Positions 32,701 to 45,111 of a stretch of DNA of 64,000 nucleotides are shown here, piece by piece. Every line of letters starts with the position of its first letter. The first letter of the stretch is position 1. Location of the stretch: NCBI GenBank assembly GCA_905250025.1, contig CAJNOJ010000100.1, positions 124,001 through 188,000 of the forward strand, read 5' to 3'. The position numbers and the translations under genes are program-made. Under the pieces are notes generated by a model. That model ran no database searches. It saw only the letters and a program-made list of their open reading frames with translations, and was not told where the DNA came from. Origin of the DNA: Adineta ricciae. Its lineage: Eukaryota; Rotifera; Eurotatoria; Adinetida; Adinetidae.

Positions 32701-32728
32701 AATCCAAGACGATCAAGCCACAGGGCAT
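29702..32728 (-). CDS. Matrix metalloproteinase, nine exons
   Basis: Exons on the minus strand: 32534-32728, 32343-32468, 32124-32287, 31282-31466, 31123-31230, 30911-31084, 30441-30856, 29961-30384 and 29702-29904. All join in phase, giving 664 residues. In order they encode a signal peptide; a peptidoglycan-binding-like prodomain (YLSNYGYL...FQ-like helix); the cysteine switch PRCGLAD; a furin site RRHRR; the catalytic domain with [12 protein letters not shown] and a downstream Met-turn-like IMFPYY; a Thr-rich hinge of about 90 residues; a hemopexin propeller; and a hydrophobic C-terminus suggesting a GPI or membrane anchor. MMPs cleave extracellular matrix and surface proteins. Intron 3 is long because it houses a gene on the other strand. 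Confidence 0.93.
31522..32091 (+). CDS. Tail-anchored MSP/VAP-like protein nested in an MMP intron
   Basis: An intronless 189-residue frame lying wholly within MMP intron 3 (31467-32123) on the opposite strand. Residues about 50-135 resemble an MSP domain: [20 protein letters not shown], then [20 protein letters not shown] and [12 protein letters not shown], as in VAP proteins. A C-terminal hydrophobic helix (about 168-185, [18 protein letters not shown]) is followed only by RNK, a typical tail anchor. VAPs sit in the ER and bind FFAT motifs at contact sites. The N-terminal 45 residues are not part of the usual VAP plan. Confidence 0.75.
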   Translation: MNWPSEKTRSIYDLSHRENSGDASVHYQKSPVHSEDIFENLNENLIELRSKPSKILHFSSKLNSVCLKLYNDNSYPLLFKLKTTQPDIIASQPARGFIPPNSSVQCFLTPIELTSEILLVVQYAQILNQYDDYSTQWKNLKSNHIHIKKFQCSFSKENTLAKRQTLFKPILFTIATITLLTSFIYFRNK

Positions 32729-35700
32729 AGTCACTACTGAAATTGAAGTAGTGCATCACCACTATTGACCAAACATGTCCACTTGTCTCTTTCTATAAAT
32801 ACAAATAAATATCTTTTAATTAGGTCATGAGAAAGAAAGAAGGAAATAATCGGAAGGGATTCTACTTTGATTTGACCTTAATCTCAGAATTTCTCTGCTT
32901 TCTGTTTCCCATTGCAATCTGTTTTTACTTTGCTTTTCATTAACCTTGACACACACAACGAACAGATCTGATCATTTGGGAAATATTTTTATCATTTAGA
33001 TTCATTCTAAAGGATCATTTCTTCATTTGTTCTCCCTCTCGCTCTGTCGTATGTTGGAATTCTAATCATATGATTTGATTTCCAAGACCGGATATTCATT
33101 TGAACAAATCCGAACAATTACTTACTTTTTTCTCTTAATAATTTTCAACGAACAACTCAATCACAAAGAAAAAAAAAGACTCATTCCTATAGTTCATTTT
33201 CTCAAGTGACTCAAATGCAGAAACAGAAAAAGAACGTTGCTAAACATCAAGGTGAAAATCAAATTCTATACGATTATTAATTCTTCAGTCTAATCTTTAC
33301 TTTTCTGTTCGATTGAAAAAGGCAATAATTTTTCCGTTTACCTGAGAATATCTCTGAACAAATGTCAATAGAAAATCGATACGTATTATACTTGTTCTCT
33401 TAATAGCTCTTAGTTTCTATCTAAACGAGTGCATTTGCTTTATATAATGTATCACCATTTTGCGTCAAGTCACGTCTCACAGCAAGTATTTTCCTGTTTT
33501 TTTTTTCATCTTATATCGCCCTTTCTCTCATTTACTCACTCGTACTGCATCTCTTTTCTATTACTAATCGACAAGCGACTCCTTCGAGACAGATAGCCGA
33601 AAAAACCGACCCGTACGCATAACACGTCGCTTACTAAATTATGATCACATGCGGAACATTGAGCATACTATTTGATCTAACAAAACAACTAATAATTGTT
33701 AGTTTTGCTAGTGGAATACAAAAAGTCAGTGTAGTAATACCCCGCCCTTCTTTCCTTCTTCGAATCGTTAATTTGATGAGAGAAAAAGGGAAAAAAGAAC
33801 TGACGCCGCAAGTCGACTATCATTCAAGGTCATTCAAACGTTTTCTCTCTTCTGATTATGCATATTATTATATGTTCATTGAAAGCAAAGAAAAGAAAAG
33901 GCGAAGTTCATAACTATTTATGCAATAGTGACGACAAGTCTTATCTACTTTCTTTGTATGCTTTGATTTCCACGGAATTTTCACGCACTCATCAATCTCT
34001 GGACGAAAGAGTAATTTAATGAGTCATTTTCATTTTCCTATTTACCAATCAACCAAACAGAACAAGAAGACTGAATCACTTGCAACTTCTCTCCTGGTAA
34101 TATCTTCGGTATATGAACGATAATGTGCTGTAGGCTAAAATCTAATTGAACTTATCGACGAGAAAAGTGACGGTTTCGATAAAAATTTTCACGAGATGAT
34201 TATTTCATAAGATCAATCTCTTACCTAATCTTGCTCATGTTTCTCTTTTCTATTCATTGTGTAAAATAAATAACTTCAAAAGAGAAATCTAACTATTAAC
34301 TAGACTCATTAATATCCCAATAGTTGACCTTTCTCCGTAGCGATAGCTGAATAACAATGATCAGTATGGTAGAACAATCGTTACATTTACCTTTTCATAT
34401 GACGACGCAAAAAAAGAAATAAAGACATAAACAGTTCTATGTGCGACAGTTAGAAGGTCACTAACGAAAAGAGAAGAAAAAGAAATCGAGGTTGATTATT
34501 TGAACTGTATGATTTTTGAAATGAAAAGAAAAAAGAGAAGAAAAGAATGAAGCGATTTGATGATCAAGTTTTTTTCTTTTTTCAAGTAATCAAATGAGAA
34601 AATATTTCTAAATCCGCTTAGATCTGCTTTTTTCTTGCTGTATGTCATGTGAAAATACATATTGTTTCAATGCATATGTATATATTTTTATGATAACGAC
34701 TATTTTGCTTGGAGATGATATTTGCATAATCTACAAATACACGATTGTATGCCTACTGTTTTCATAATGATTAGGATGACTGTATAAATTTATCAACTAT
34801 TATGTTATGATGCTAACTACATCAACGCTCTTGACCTTCATTCATATTCAATTCTTGTAATATTTTCAATGCTGTCAAATGATTAATATTTTATAAAAGA
34901 AAAAGAAGAGAGAATTATCTTTTCAGTTAAATTATTCACAGATTTCACCTGAAGCAAAAAAGCTGATCAGCGTCACTACACAGCTATCTAATTGGTAAAA
35001 GGTTATTCTATATACATCGATCTATTGACTAGTATGATACTCGATTCTACAATTACACTATTTATTAAACAACGAATGAGAAAGTCAAATGTCAACAGAT
35101 GTTACATGATGAATATGCCTACCGGAGAACGATTGAGACAAACGGGCGATTATTAATCGATTTAATTGTTTCGTTTGTTATCTTCTTTGAAACAGAATAA
35201 AGAGAGACGTCTTCAAGGTTATTGAATTGTTAAATAGTCTCTTCTACGGTTACTCGTCGCACAAATACATTCATTCACACACTCATACGAGCAATCATTA
35301 CGAAAGAATCGAATAAGAAGAGAGAGAGAGAGAGTATGTGCAGAATCGCGTAGCTATGAAGTTTTTCTCCCTCTCTCTTATCTTTCTCTCATTTCTATAT
35401 CCACTTTCTTTCTCTCGTTTTTTCTCTTCTTACTTAGCCAAACCGCAAAATGTGTAGCTGTCTATGTTATAGTTGTTGTTGTTATTCTTACTACTACATC
35501 ACGACTGGTGATGATGAAAAGAAGAAAAAGAATGATTAGCAGACTGTCTTACGACAGCAAGCGAGAAGAACAGGAAGACAAGGCTTTTTTTGTTACATTA
35601 AAACTTCTACTTCATGTTGAAGGTTTTCATGCCTGTCTCAACCGATTTGTTTTTTCTTCATTTTCTTTTCTTTTCAAATGATCTAATTTCTTACGAAATG

Positions 35701-36527
35701 AAAGTAAATCTCAAGTTCGCACGCCTGAATGTCTATCAATCGGTTGTCATCAATTAAAGAACTGAATAAAAAGAATGAAAAGAATGGCGCTCGAAGATTT
35801 TCATGATTGATACGTGATTTGTGCTTTTTGAAAGAATGAAGTTGAAACTTACTACAGAAGAGCTCACTTTGAATTTTCCGCTTTGAGTTTCTCCAGGAAA
35901 GGTAAGTGTGAATGTCAATCAAAAGAATAACAAGTGATGAAAAAAAAGAACAAGAAAAGACCTTATAGTTTGAAGTATTTGCAGAATGAAATGAAGAAAA
36001 CTTTCTTTTCTTCTTCTTCTTCTTCTTTTCTCTCTTCTTCGTCTTCTCGTCTTGTCAATCCTTGATAAAGAATAGATGAAACCACTCAGACGGCGTCAGG
36101 CGAAAGTGTAATCATAACAAAATATTAATGGGATATTTTATTCGAATAAGAAGAAAATCTTCTTAGAAACCTGTCAATGATCTTTTTGATGAACATAAAT
36201 CATTCTTTCTCCGTTCTGTTTTCTAGAGAATTTTACTCTTATCTATGTCATTTGAAAAATCACTCAACTAATTTCTCTTCCAAATAAGAAATTGAAGGTT
36301 AGACTTGTAATTGGCAGTCAAATATGTTTATTTAATGGAAATGATTTTTGACGTAATCCAACCAATTAAAATAATTTCATTATACGACCGTTGCTGTCTG
36401 TGATTTAGTTTCGGAGACTAAGAAGATTAATCATAGAATCTTTTTTTTTTGTTGGCAATCTCGGAGTAAAGAATAGCTTTGTACAAATAATATTTATTAA
36501 TCTCTTCGCTTTATTTGGGAATATCAA
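32729..36527. other. Large gene-poor AT-rich region
   Basis: About 3.8 kb with no convincing gene on either strand. It holds poly-T and C/T tracts, an (AG)n run near 35318-35334 and a (CTT)n run near 36007-36027. Short frames (for example 33641-33913 plus, 35683-35922 minus) lack splice partners and known motifs. It may contain regulatory sequence for the MMP gene, whose 5' end faces it. Confidence 0.45.
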
Positions 36528-36851
36528 TCATGTTCTATGAGAAGAATTGTTGATTAAAATCGAAAAGAAGACTGCGATGTTACCTTGATCATCGATATCC
36601 GGTGTGCTACGATAATCTTCTTGTTGATATTGATATTCAATGATGTTTGATGCTTGATGTGGATGAGGAGTTATTATCCAACAAGTAAGTAAAGAGAAGA
36701 CAGTAAAAAGAGGCAACAGAATCGACATAATGATAATCAATTGTTCCCCACAATCAATTTGTACAGGAAATGTTTCTGAATAAATAATATTGACATGTAC
36801 TTTATAATAGGAAAAGATTTTATAGATAACAAACCCATTCAATTCAAGCAC
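36528..36851 (-). CDS. Weak candidate: one-TM protein exon
   Basis: A 107-codon minus-strand frame contains FPVQIDCGEQLIII, then a hydrophobic helix (MSILLPLFTVFSLLTCWII) and a polar tail with YQYQQEDYRSTPDIDDQ, after which a donor-like GTAAC appears. It could be a terminal exon of a membrane protein starting at an acceptor near FPVQ, but I found no matching upstream exon. Unrecognised. Confidence 0.3.
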   Translation of the reverse strand: MLELNGFVIYKIFSYYKVHVNIIYSETFPVQIDCGEQLIIIMSILLPLFTVFSLLTCWIITPHPHQASNIIEYQYQQEDYRSTPDIDDQGNIAVFFSILINNSSHRT

Positions 36852-37539
36852 ATATTTTACAGCAAAATAAAACGAGGGAAATTAAGATTTCTCAAACAAA
36901 ATATTTTCTTTCAAATATTTTCGATACAAGCTACTCAGCATGCAACGAATTTGTCTGTCGCTCACATAGAGTAAGCATCTAACCAGTAGTGAGACCAGGG
37001 AGGGGAGACTGAGACCTTGTCTCTAACTCAAAATCCTGATTTCGCCACTGCATCTAACAATATGTGAAATATATTATTTTCATGAACGTGCTGAAATGAT
37101 TTCCATATGACTTTGACGTCGATGTGACGAGAAAACGTTATAGAAAATATGTTAACATTTATCATAATCGTTTCTAATAGATCAGTAGGTATAACATATC
37201 CTAGAGTTCCTTCAATCAAGATTGCTAAATATTACTGATATGTCGATTAGGATTGTCAAATTCTCTTTCTTCATTTTTCAAAGAACAATTATCATTTCCA
37301 TTAAGATGAGATATTCATTTTGTCAATCGTGTCAAAAAAAACTATCCGTGATCACAATGTAAACAAACTGATAATTCAATAAATTTATTGAACATCTCTT
37401 ATTTCATCAAAATTTTGCTTAGAGACAAACTACGTGATAAAGATGTTCTATTAATCTACTTAGCTCCTTTATTTACGAAAAAAAAACAAGAAATCTAATG
37501 CAAAAAATGGAACAAAAAAATCTCCAATAAAAAGTGCTT
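36852..37539. other. Intergenic AT-rich sequence
   Basis: About 690 bp; nothing supported. Confidence 0.35.
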
Positions 37540-38671
37540 TTAATTTTCAATAGTTGATTCACTAGTGATATCAATATCATCTGACATCAACGGCATGTCC
37601 GTGGAAATTTCATCTAAGTGCAGTTCCTCATCGTAAACGAACCTATACATGTTGATCCACATTTCTCTCTTTGATCCATGACTTCTGAGTATTGATTCAG
37701 CAATTGAAACTTTTGGTGCTTCATGAACAAATTGTTCGCTTATAATTTGATAATAGGAACCGATGAAACCGAGTGATTATTCTAAGTATTGTTTTTCTTC
37801 TTTTGAGGTGATTAATGAGGACGATTGACCAGTATGTAAATCATTTAAAAATTCCGGTAAATATTTGCAAATATCATAATACTTTGTATAATGTGAAACT
37901 GGAACTGCAGTCAGGTTTTCGAACAGATTTGAATATTTTTTGACTGAATAGAGACGAAATTGCTTCGGAATCCAACGCAATTCCGTCACCAGGACCCCTA
38001 TCGGATTTCGTCGGATGGTCGGATCCAACATCGGCTTTGTTGACCTGGGACGCGTCGATGAAGATACACCAATGACTTTGTTAATGTACTAAGTGAGTGA
38101 GTTGATGTTTGTAGAGATTGAATTTTCAAATCTTGAGTTTCAGTCTGTTAATACGATCTGCTTGATTTTTAATTTCATTTCTCAAATCAAAGTAATGAAC
38201 ATCTTCATTGTTAACCATTGGTTCTACGGTAACCTTTGTATTGTTGTCTTGGTTCAGTTCCTTGTTTCGTTGTTATATTTCGGTTTGATATGTGAAAAGA
38301 ATAGAAGAAAAATTTTCTTCATTTGTTCTTATCCATTCTTCAACTGTTCGTGAACCATTGATCCTTGGGATAATTGACGGAGGACCAAATAAAGTCGAAT
38401 CAATATCAACTTTGATGCATTCATTTTTAGTCCGATTTTTTAAAGATTCACTATTTAATAATTCATTGATGGTTATTGACGGCCGAGCAAAGTATATATT
38501 GTCGTGTTCAACAATGATGAATCGAATCGGGATAAAATTTGGTTCGAAATCTTCTTGAATTTGTTTTAATTCTTCATGGCGAATATCAACATCTTGAACC
38601 GCTTTAGTGATCTTTTTATTCACCAGTTTCTTATTTAAATGTTCTCGCATACATTCATCACGACTACTCAT
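37540..38671 (-). pseudogene. Decayed gene interrupted by a MITE fragment
   Basis: The 5' part (38273-38671) reads MSSRDECMREHLNKKLV onwards for 132 codons with no defect. It is followed by sequence that can be read only by changing frame (for example DVHYFDLRNEIKNQADR). A MITE end then lies at 37961-38049. The 3' part reads RWIPKQFRLYSVKKYSN down to EEKQYLE, meets an in-frame TAA, and continues open for another 81 codons to STIEN and a second stop. No family is recognised. A frameshift, a nonsense codon and an insertion together mark it as a pseudogene. Confidence 0.6.
37961..38049 (-). mobile_element. Truncated MITE-like element, family B
   Basis: The last 89 bp match, in reverse complement, the left end of the element at 61800: GGATGGTCGGATCC, an ATCGG-TTTGTTGACCTGGG terminus and the GAATCCAACGCAATTCC block. 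The other end is missing, so this copy is truncated or internally deleted. It lies within a decayed gene. Confidence 0.7.
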
Positions 38672-39508
38672 TGGTGAGATAATTCAATTGGAATTTTTGG
38701 CAATTTTAGCAATAACTATATGAGAGTAAGACAGAGAATAAATATTCGTTTATAAATGAGAAATGAATGAAAATGTGTCCTTACTTATGGTTTCCGATTA
38801 TTGAATGAGACTTTGAAAATATTTCTGCAAGATTTCTTTATTAGAAAAACATCGACAAATGCATACTAATGTAAAGTGACGTGATGAATTAAGGGGTCAA
38901 ACACAAAGACTAATTCAAGGTGAATTAAAAAACATCATTGGTTATTTTACATATCAACGTGAATTGTATCGGTTAGTTCAGTTTTATTTCGTTCTATCTG
39001 TTTGTTTGACTTCTAACAACAATAATTCAATTTTGATTTCGAAAGGAATAAATAGATAACCGACAGTGAGCGTTATCAATATCTGTGAAGCATTGGTTTT
39101 ACTGCATCGTGATTAATAATAAACATTATCAAAATGACATGTTGCTTTTCATTAAGTCTTCAATATTCCATCGAATATATGTTTATTGTTTTAATTGAAT
39201 TATTCAACTTTATTTGGTTAACATTCGTTTTTCTGCGATGAATTCTTTATGACTATAAACGAGGTAATGAGATCGGTTTAGCTAGAATGTTACTGATTAC
39301 TCTCAGATGAAGTTTTCTACAGTTGATTGACTAGGTTCTAAAGTTCTTTGTGTAGGTATATATCCTTCTCTCTACAATTACACGTGGTTTCAGCGGTGAA
39401 CTTTACTCGAGTTGATGATGGAACTCCATTCGATCACAAAGAGATAGAAGTATATATTCTGTTATATTCATTTAGTATTTCTACAAGAGAGGTCGGAGAA
39501 GAAATCTC
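38672..39508. other. Intergenic AT-rich sequence
   Basis: About 840 bp without a supported gene. Confidence 0.35.
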
Positions 39509-40489
39509 CTAAAAGAAATTTCTCCAGTGTCTTGTGATATTGTCAACTATTTTTACAAATTCTCTTCTAAATGTTTTGGATATGCAAAGTTGAATATAAA
39601 ATGAGCTTCCGTAATTCACATAAAGCAAAACCCGAACAATATGTAAAATAAATTTTTCCCATGCGCGTACTGATACAGATTTCGCAGAACTTTGAGTAGA
39701 CGTAAAAGCTATGTACATCCAATAACATGAGTGTGGAATTGTTAGAATACTAAGAACGAGTATTTGAACTGAAAGACTTTTAATTAATTGTTGTTTATCT
39801 CGTCTAACTGGAATGGGAGTCATCGTGGATGGATTGACCAGAATTCGAGATTGTCGTATATTTTTGAGCGTTAAAATCCCCAAGATTGACATTAACAACG
39901 GAGGTAATAGACTGTAAAAGTTTAACATAAATATAGCAAAAAACATATTATAGGTAGTATCATTCGTTGTGCAAGTCCATGATAGCTGGTTATGCACATC
40001 CAGTTTATAAAAATACTGATAATAAACAAGAACGTGTATATGTACTAATAAACATGATACTATTGTTAGCCCAATACATTGAATGGCCATTCGGGTTGAG
40101 CAAATTTTTTGACGTTTCAATGCTGATTGATTTGTAGAATAGAGTCTGTCGATCGATGCACAAACAAAATACCAACTCGATATCGCAAATAGGGTATATA
40201 CAAGGTATGTTCGAATTTTACAATAGACATTCGAAGCTCCATCGAATATGTCAAGTTGAAAACCGTCATCTAACATTCGAGTTAAGAGACCAATGAAAAA
40301 CATCACTAAATTATTTACTGATGCAGCAAGAAAATATAAAGAACACGATTGTTTGACAAATATACCACGAGAGAAGATGATTATATTAATGGAATTTCCT
40401 ATGATTCCTGTTATGAATATCGCCAATACTATCCAACGATTCAAAATAATAGCTGCCAAATCCAACGTGTCAATTAATGATGACGTCAT
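39509..40489 (-). CDS. Rhodopsin-like GPCR, 326 residues
   Basis: An intronless frame with seven hydrophobic helices. TM1 carries the GN motif (IIGNSINIIIF). The conserved cysteine pair is probably in VYCKIRTYL and WTCTTND. The DRY motif after TM3 is DRL (ASIDRLYST). The usual TM7 NPxxY is replaced by VNYGSSFYIQL. The fold is of the peptide-receptor-like rhodopsin family common in rotifers, and the ligand is unknown. Short loops and an intronless gene are typical of expanded chemosensory or peptide receptor sets. No truncation is seen. Confidence 0.82.
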   Translation of the reverse strand: MTSSLIDTLDLAAIILNRWIVLAIFITGIIGNSINIIIFSRGIFVKQSCSLYFLAASVNNLVMFFIGLLTRMLDDGFQLDIFDGASNVYCKIRTYLVYTLFAISSWYFVCASIDRLYSTNQSALKRQKICSTRMAIQCIGLTIVSCLLVHIHVLVYYQYFYKLDVHNQLSWTCTTNDTTYNMFFAIFMLNFYSLLPPLLMSILGILTLKNIRQSRILVNPSTMTPIPVRRDKQQLIKSLSVQILVLSILTIPHSCYWMYIAFTSTQSSAKSVSVRAWEKFILHIVRVLLYVNYGSSFYIQLCISKTFRREFVKIVDNITRHWRNFF

Positions 40490-42399
40490 TTTGTATATGC
40501 CTATAAATGAACTTATTGAGGAGCGTGAGCAGTACAGCCACTAAATACTTTAACAAAAATGTGTTAAAAATTCATATAGTCTGCTGTACTTTTACATAAA
40601 ATAATATTCATTATTAATATATTTTCTTAAAGACCAAACTATACTAAACAAAGATCTCTGTTGTTGCAGACTACGAGATATTCTAGCGCTGAAGAACATT
40701 TCATATGTGGAATTAATGTGGAGAATTGTCGCCTTGTAAAAAACCTAAAAGTTGCTTAACGAGTGAAAGCACATGGATTTCTTTTTAATAGAGTAAATCA
40801 GTAACAGCGTTTTAAAGAAACAACAAAAAATATGTAATTATGACTTGGTCTTTTCAAAAGCCTTTTGTATTGTCAGAGAAAATGAGCTCACAACAGCCAA
40901 AAAAACCAAGCGTATCATTCTTTTGTTCAACATTTCAAGTTTACCACTCAGAAAAATTGCGCATATATATCCTGTTACGGAGATTAGGTTTTTCAAAGTA
41001 AGCATTATGATAAGCTCTAATTTGATATGGTGACATTTCTATAAATACTTTCATATTTTCGTTATTGTTTTTAAAAAATCGTTCAATCTGAAAGTCGTAT
41101 GTTGTGTCAAGTATGTTGTATTCTGAATAACTCCTTTAAGAAAATGTTTGGTTCCCTAAGATACATGTGATGAATACAAACTTCAATTTAAACAGTTTAC
41201 TGTTCTTTGCCAAGTTTTCAGATTTGAAGACGAAGAAAACGTAGAGATATGGCAGTGCTATCCCTTTCAACATTAAATTATTATTAAAGTTTTTAATGAC
41301 AACTAGCTATGAATATTGCATGTCAATAAATTTAGTAGACGAATAAGAACTAAAACTATAACATTCACTGTTGATTATTGATGTAGGAGGATTTTTTACA
41401 CGTTTACTAATTAGATTGTAAAGAAACTCATTTAAGAAAGAAAATTGTATAATCGACTAAAGAATAACAATCAAAACAAATTGTTAGAACATTATGGAAA
41501 ACTTTCACGCTAGATTATCTCAGCGTAAAACATATGATTTTTAACAAAGACGGCTGAAACCTATATTAATATCTGTAAAAGTGTTTTTTATAATTTTCTT
41601 TATTTTTGTAATTTATGCGTGAATAACGGTGTATCTGATATGCATCCTACTAATGCACATCTGTAACCATAGAACAGTAGTTTATACTAAGATCAAAGAA
41701 TACGAAACCGACTGCACTGAAACCATTTAATTCTCAGAGTATACAAAAAATTTACGCATGAAATAAAATTTCTTACTTGATATATTACAGTAAAATTATG
41801 TGTGAAACGATGGTTTCCAGTACATGAGAGTCTTCATAAGATTTCATAATATAAACTGGAGAGATTCTGCTATCAATTCTCGAGACATTTCATTAAAAAG
41901 ATGCAAGCTTTTTCTTGGTTTTCTAGCCGACAATCCATTTAATTACTGCATAACTCATTTGATCAATACGTCAAAATTACTATTTTTGCTCATCATAGGA
42001 TATGAGGGTGTGCCACATCAAGAAAAGTCCCTTCCGGACACCAGCTGTTGGAGTCACTCTGGGAGCTCAAAGTGCATTCGACAGTCATTAGTTGCGATCA
42101 CCCTGGATAGAGAAGATCAACAATTGTGAACTAATTCTTAGATTTCATTGCGATAGTAATTAGGGCCGTATTTATTTTTACATAAAATATCTGTCGATTC
42201 ATTTTCTAAAATACGCAATTCGTCGCGTTTCTTCTCCTTGGTATATTTAACAGAGCTAGCTTGTATTCGTTCATAGTATGCCTAGATTGCTAGTAACAGC
42301 ATGATGACACGCGACTTTAAAAATAACCTTTGCATACAAACGTGCGTAAATTGATTCCTTTTTCACGAGGTTTCTGTGAATATAAAGTGAGGAGAAACG
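40490..42399. other. AT-rich non-coding region
   Basis: About 1.9 kb with no convincing gene; the 101-codon frame at 41824-42129 has no recognisable feature. Composition is uniform and AT-rich. Confidence 0.4.
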
Positions 42400-43020
42400 A
42401 AAAGATCTGCCAGTATTTACAATTAATTCCTTGACACCCAAGAACTATTACATTGCTTTTATAATTGTTTGACACTAAAACGCCATACGTGATATTTGCC
42501 TTTTTGAAAAGAGTGGTGTCTGACGAATTATGAGAGTGACTGTCTATGTCTTTCGGCATGATGGTGTCTTGTGTCATCTGCGCACCCACAGTCGTATCTT
42601 TACCTTTACTGTATACAGCTTATATCGGAATGGTCACACACAATTAAATAAAGAGGAAAAAATCAGTGCTTGATGAAGGAGTTACACAAAAATCATCGTC
42701 CCGCAGGTCTTTGCTTATGTAAGCTGCTTTTTATTTTATTTATATGCAAAAGAGGTACAGTACTGCACCTTATTTGTGCTATAATCATTTCAATAGCTCT
42801 TATGCTTCAGCTTTATTTTCTCTAAAAAGATTCAACTGAATTGAATAACTTTTATTTCTCGTCGCATGCTTCTTTTATACAGATGAACCAAAAATACACA
42901 ATGCAACCAACTTAAGATGTAAGTGGACGACATATTGAACAAAAAATAACACAGAAACGAACAAATGTAGTATGGATTCAACAGAAAAGAATGAAATTAA
43001 TAAAACATTCGGATGAACAG
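42400..43020 (+). repeat. Dispersed flank repeat, copy 1
   Basis: Blocks such as GCTCTTATGCTTCAGCTTTATTTTC (shared in part), CTCGTCGCATG and TACAGATGAA, and the CACTCTTTTC-AAAA block, recur in reverse complement at 61199-61800 and more loosely in direct orientation at 46505-46760. In the other two places the repeat is the 3' flank of a coiled-coil gene, so this copy may be the 3' remains of a third, lost gene. Confidence 0.6.
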
Positions 43021-45111
43021 TAAATGTATTAATATCTGGACGAAAAAAATGTTGATCTATACCAATTTATTGAGCTTTTATACGAATATTGATCAGACGA
43101 AACTGTATTTATGTATTGTGATCAGGAGAAGAATTTGAATCATCGGCCAGCTTTGATCGCAAGTGCTGTTGATTTTCTAATTATCTCAAGTCGTGAACTA
43201 ACTAACCAATGCTCTAAGGTTAGAAACTTACTTGTCAAGATCATTGACATCACTTTTAAGTTTACATATTTGATACGTCAATCAGCTTTTGTTCGCATTC
43301 TTATCGAATGAGTTATCTTAAAATAAAGGGATGAGATATTGCGAGTGCCCTCTACATGTTCAATTCCTCCCATGTGCTCTAATGCAATCAAATTGTCACA
43401 CAATTGCGCCTACCTGCGACGCAGCCTTGGTAGTTTGTCGTAAGTGTGCCACAGTCGTTAAAAATAGGTAACACGGGCTTCTTCATGCCTAACATTTCAC
43501 ACTTTTGTGCGTGTCGCCATTGTAAAACACCCTCGATCTTAATGTATCTTACAATAGCTGGAAAATCGATACCATTTCTTTCGAAGACACATTTTTATAA
43601 CGGGGTGGACAATGTGTTCTTTTTCTTTGTTAGTCATGATATCTTTTGAAAAGCCTTCATAATAAGATACGCAAAATATTTTATACAGAAGGTGCTAGTA
43701 CATAATATGCTTTTCCAGGACAGTCGCTATTTTGAATCTACGGCATGAGCATAAATTATAGCTTATAGATCATAAATATATAACTGACTTACAGCATCGT
43801 TCCAAGTACTCATCCTTTACAATGCTCAAGAGTAAACAATAAATCCATAATTTTGGGAGGGGGATGAGAACAAATAAAACGACATAAATTGCAGGCGGGT
43901 AATGGTGGCAATACCTAGGTGATTTACAATCTGACTTGTATTTTACAGCACATCTCAAATACAACATAATATTCATAAATTGTTGCTTTCCTATTTATCT
44001 TCTACGTATATATATATGTAAAGATGAAAGTTTGTCTGTCTGTCTGTCTGTCTGTCTGTTTGCTATGCATTTAGTTCCTGTAGTAGCTATCGTCATGAAA
44101 CTATCCACAGTGCTTCCTTGAGTTCACAGGAAAGTCGACATCTACTTTGTCCCAAAAATAAAATCAATTACGCGTTTGCTACAAGCAATCTATGGGCCTA
44201 ACCAATAGGATTGTAGAATTTCAAAAAATGGAGTAAATCGATTGCAAAGGCAGCCGAAGGCCGTTTGCGCGTTCAAAGACAACAATCCACATGGTCTGCC
44301 TGTGCATGGGCGTCCTATACACGCTACAAGCAACCTACGAAACTCACATATAGCATTGTAAGATTTCAAAAGATTAAGATAAACGTTGAGAGGTGGGTGA
44401 ATGCGAAGGATATAAGGTGTGAAATGACATGGGAGTGAGATTGAGGTCGATAAGTGAACTGCTAAAGTGGAGAATCAATATCAGAGAAAGAGGTAATATT
44501 AATCTTTGTTCCAGAAATTAATTTCGGCAACTTTTTTGCATAAAGAAATATAACCGAAACTGCTGTTTCATGCAATGCACGGCGGAAAAGGTAAGGACCA
44601 CAAGTGTAGAAATTTAAAGTGTACTGATTTTCTATCTGCTGCAGCTTTTCGACAGGTGAGATGTTCGACATAGGCATTTCTTATTTGCCACCGGATACTC
44701 TCTCTCTCTCTAGCACGCTATATTTGGAGATGTAGATAGCATGCAAGCAGAACGGTTACTGATTAGCAGTATTGGATCCCTAATGGATCGTCAACGACAA
44801 GCGTACGTGATAGATATATCAAGTCACAACCATTCTAAAACGTTAGGCAGTAATAACAAAAAAAGAGAAATTCCGGCGATTAATATTTTAAAAGAAATCG
44901 ATATCGATAATAATGAATTGATAAGATGAAGTTGGTTTGTCTTCGATAACACTTATATTATTCTGCGCATAGTGATTAATGATAACGATTATAAAACTAT
45001 CTTCATATTCATATCGCTATAAGGAATCAGCGTTAGCTCAAAATCTTTTATTTTCTTGTAATATATGTGTAAAAGCAAATATCACGATTTATATACTGAT
45101 TAGTGTGTCAA
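43021..45111. other. Non-coding, with internal direct repeats near 44.17 and 44.32 kb
   Basis: Two diverged direct repeats of about 60 bp (44170-44232 and 44318-44383) share GCTACAAGCAA-CTA and ATTGTA-ATTTCAAAA blocks. Short frames (44462-44677 minus, 44741-44929 plus) are unsupported. Otherwise AT-rich. Confidence 0.4.
44033..44060 (+). repeat. (TGTC)n microsatellite
   Basis: About seven TGTC units preceded by ATATATATATGTAAAGATGAAAG. This AT-run, GAAAG, TGTC-run combination occurs near the ends of some invertebrate Helitron-like repeats, but no other Helitron end was found. Confidence 0.6.

Noticed and set aside
33641-33913. 90-codon plus-strand frame
   Set aside because: Isolated in a gene-poor tract, basic tail from A-rich DNA, no motif.
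35318-36027. CRISPR-like or satellite array
   Set aside because: Only simple (AG)n and (CTT)n runs; there are no spaced direct repeats.
42317-42589. 90-codon minus-strand frame
   Set aside because: It overlaps the dispersed flank repeat and is not preserved in the other copies.
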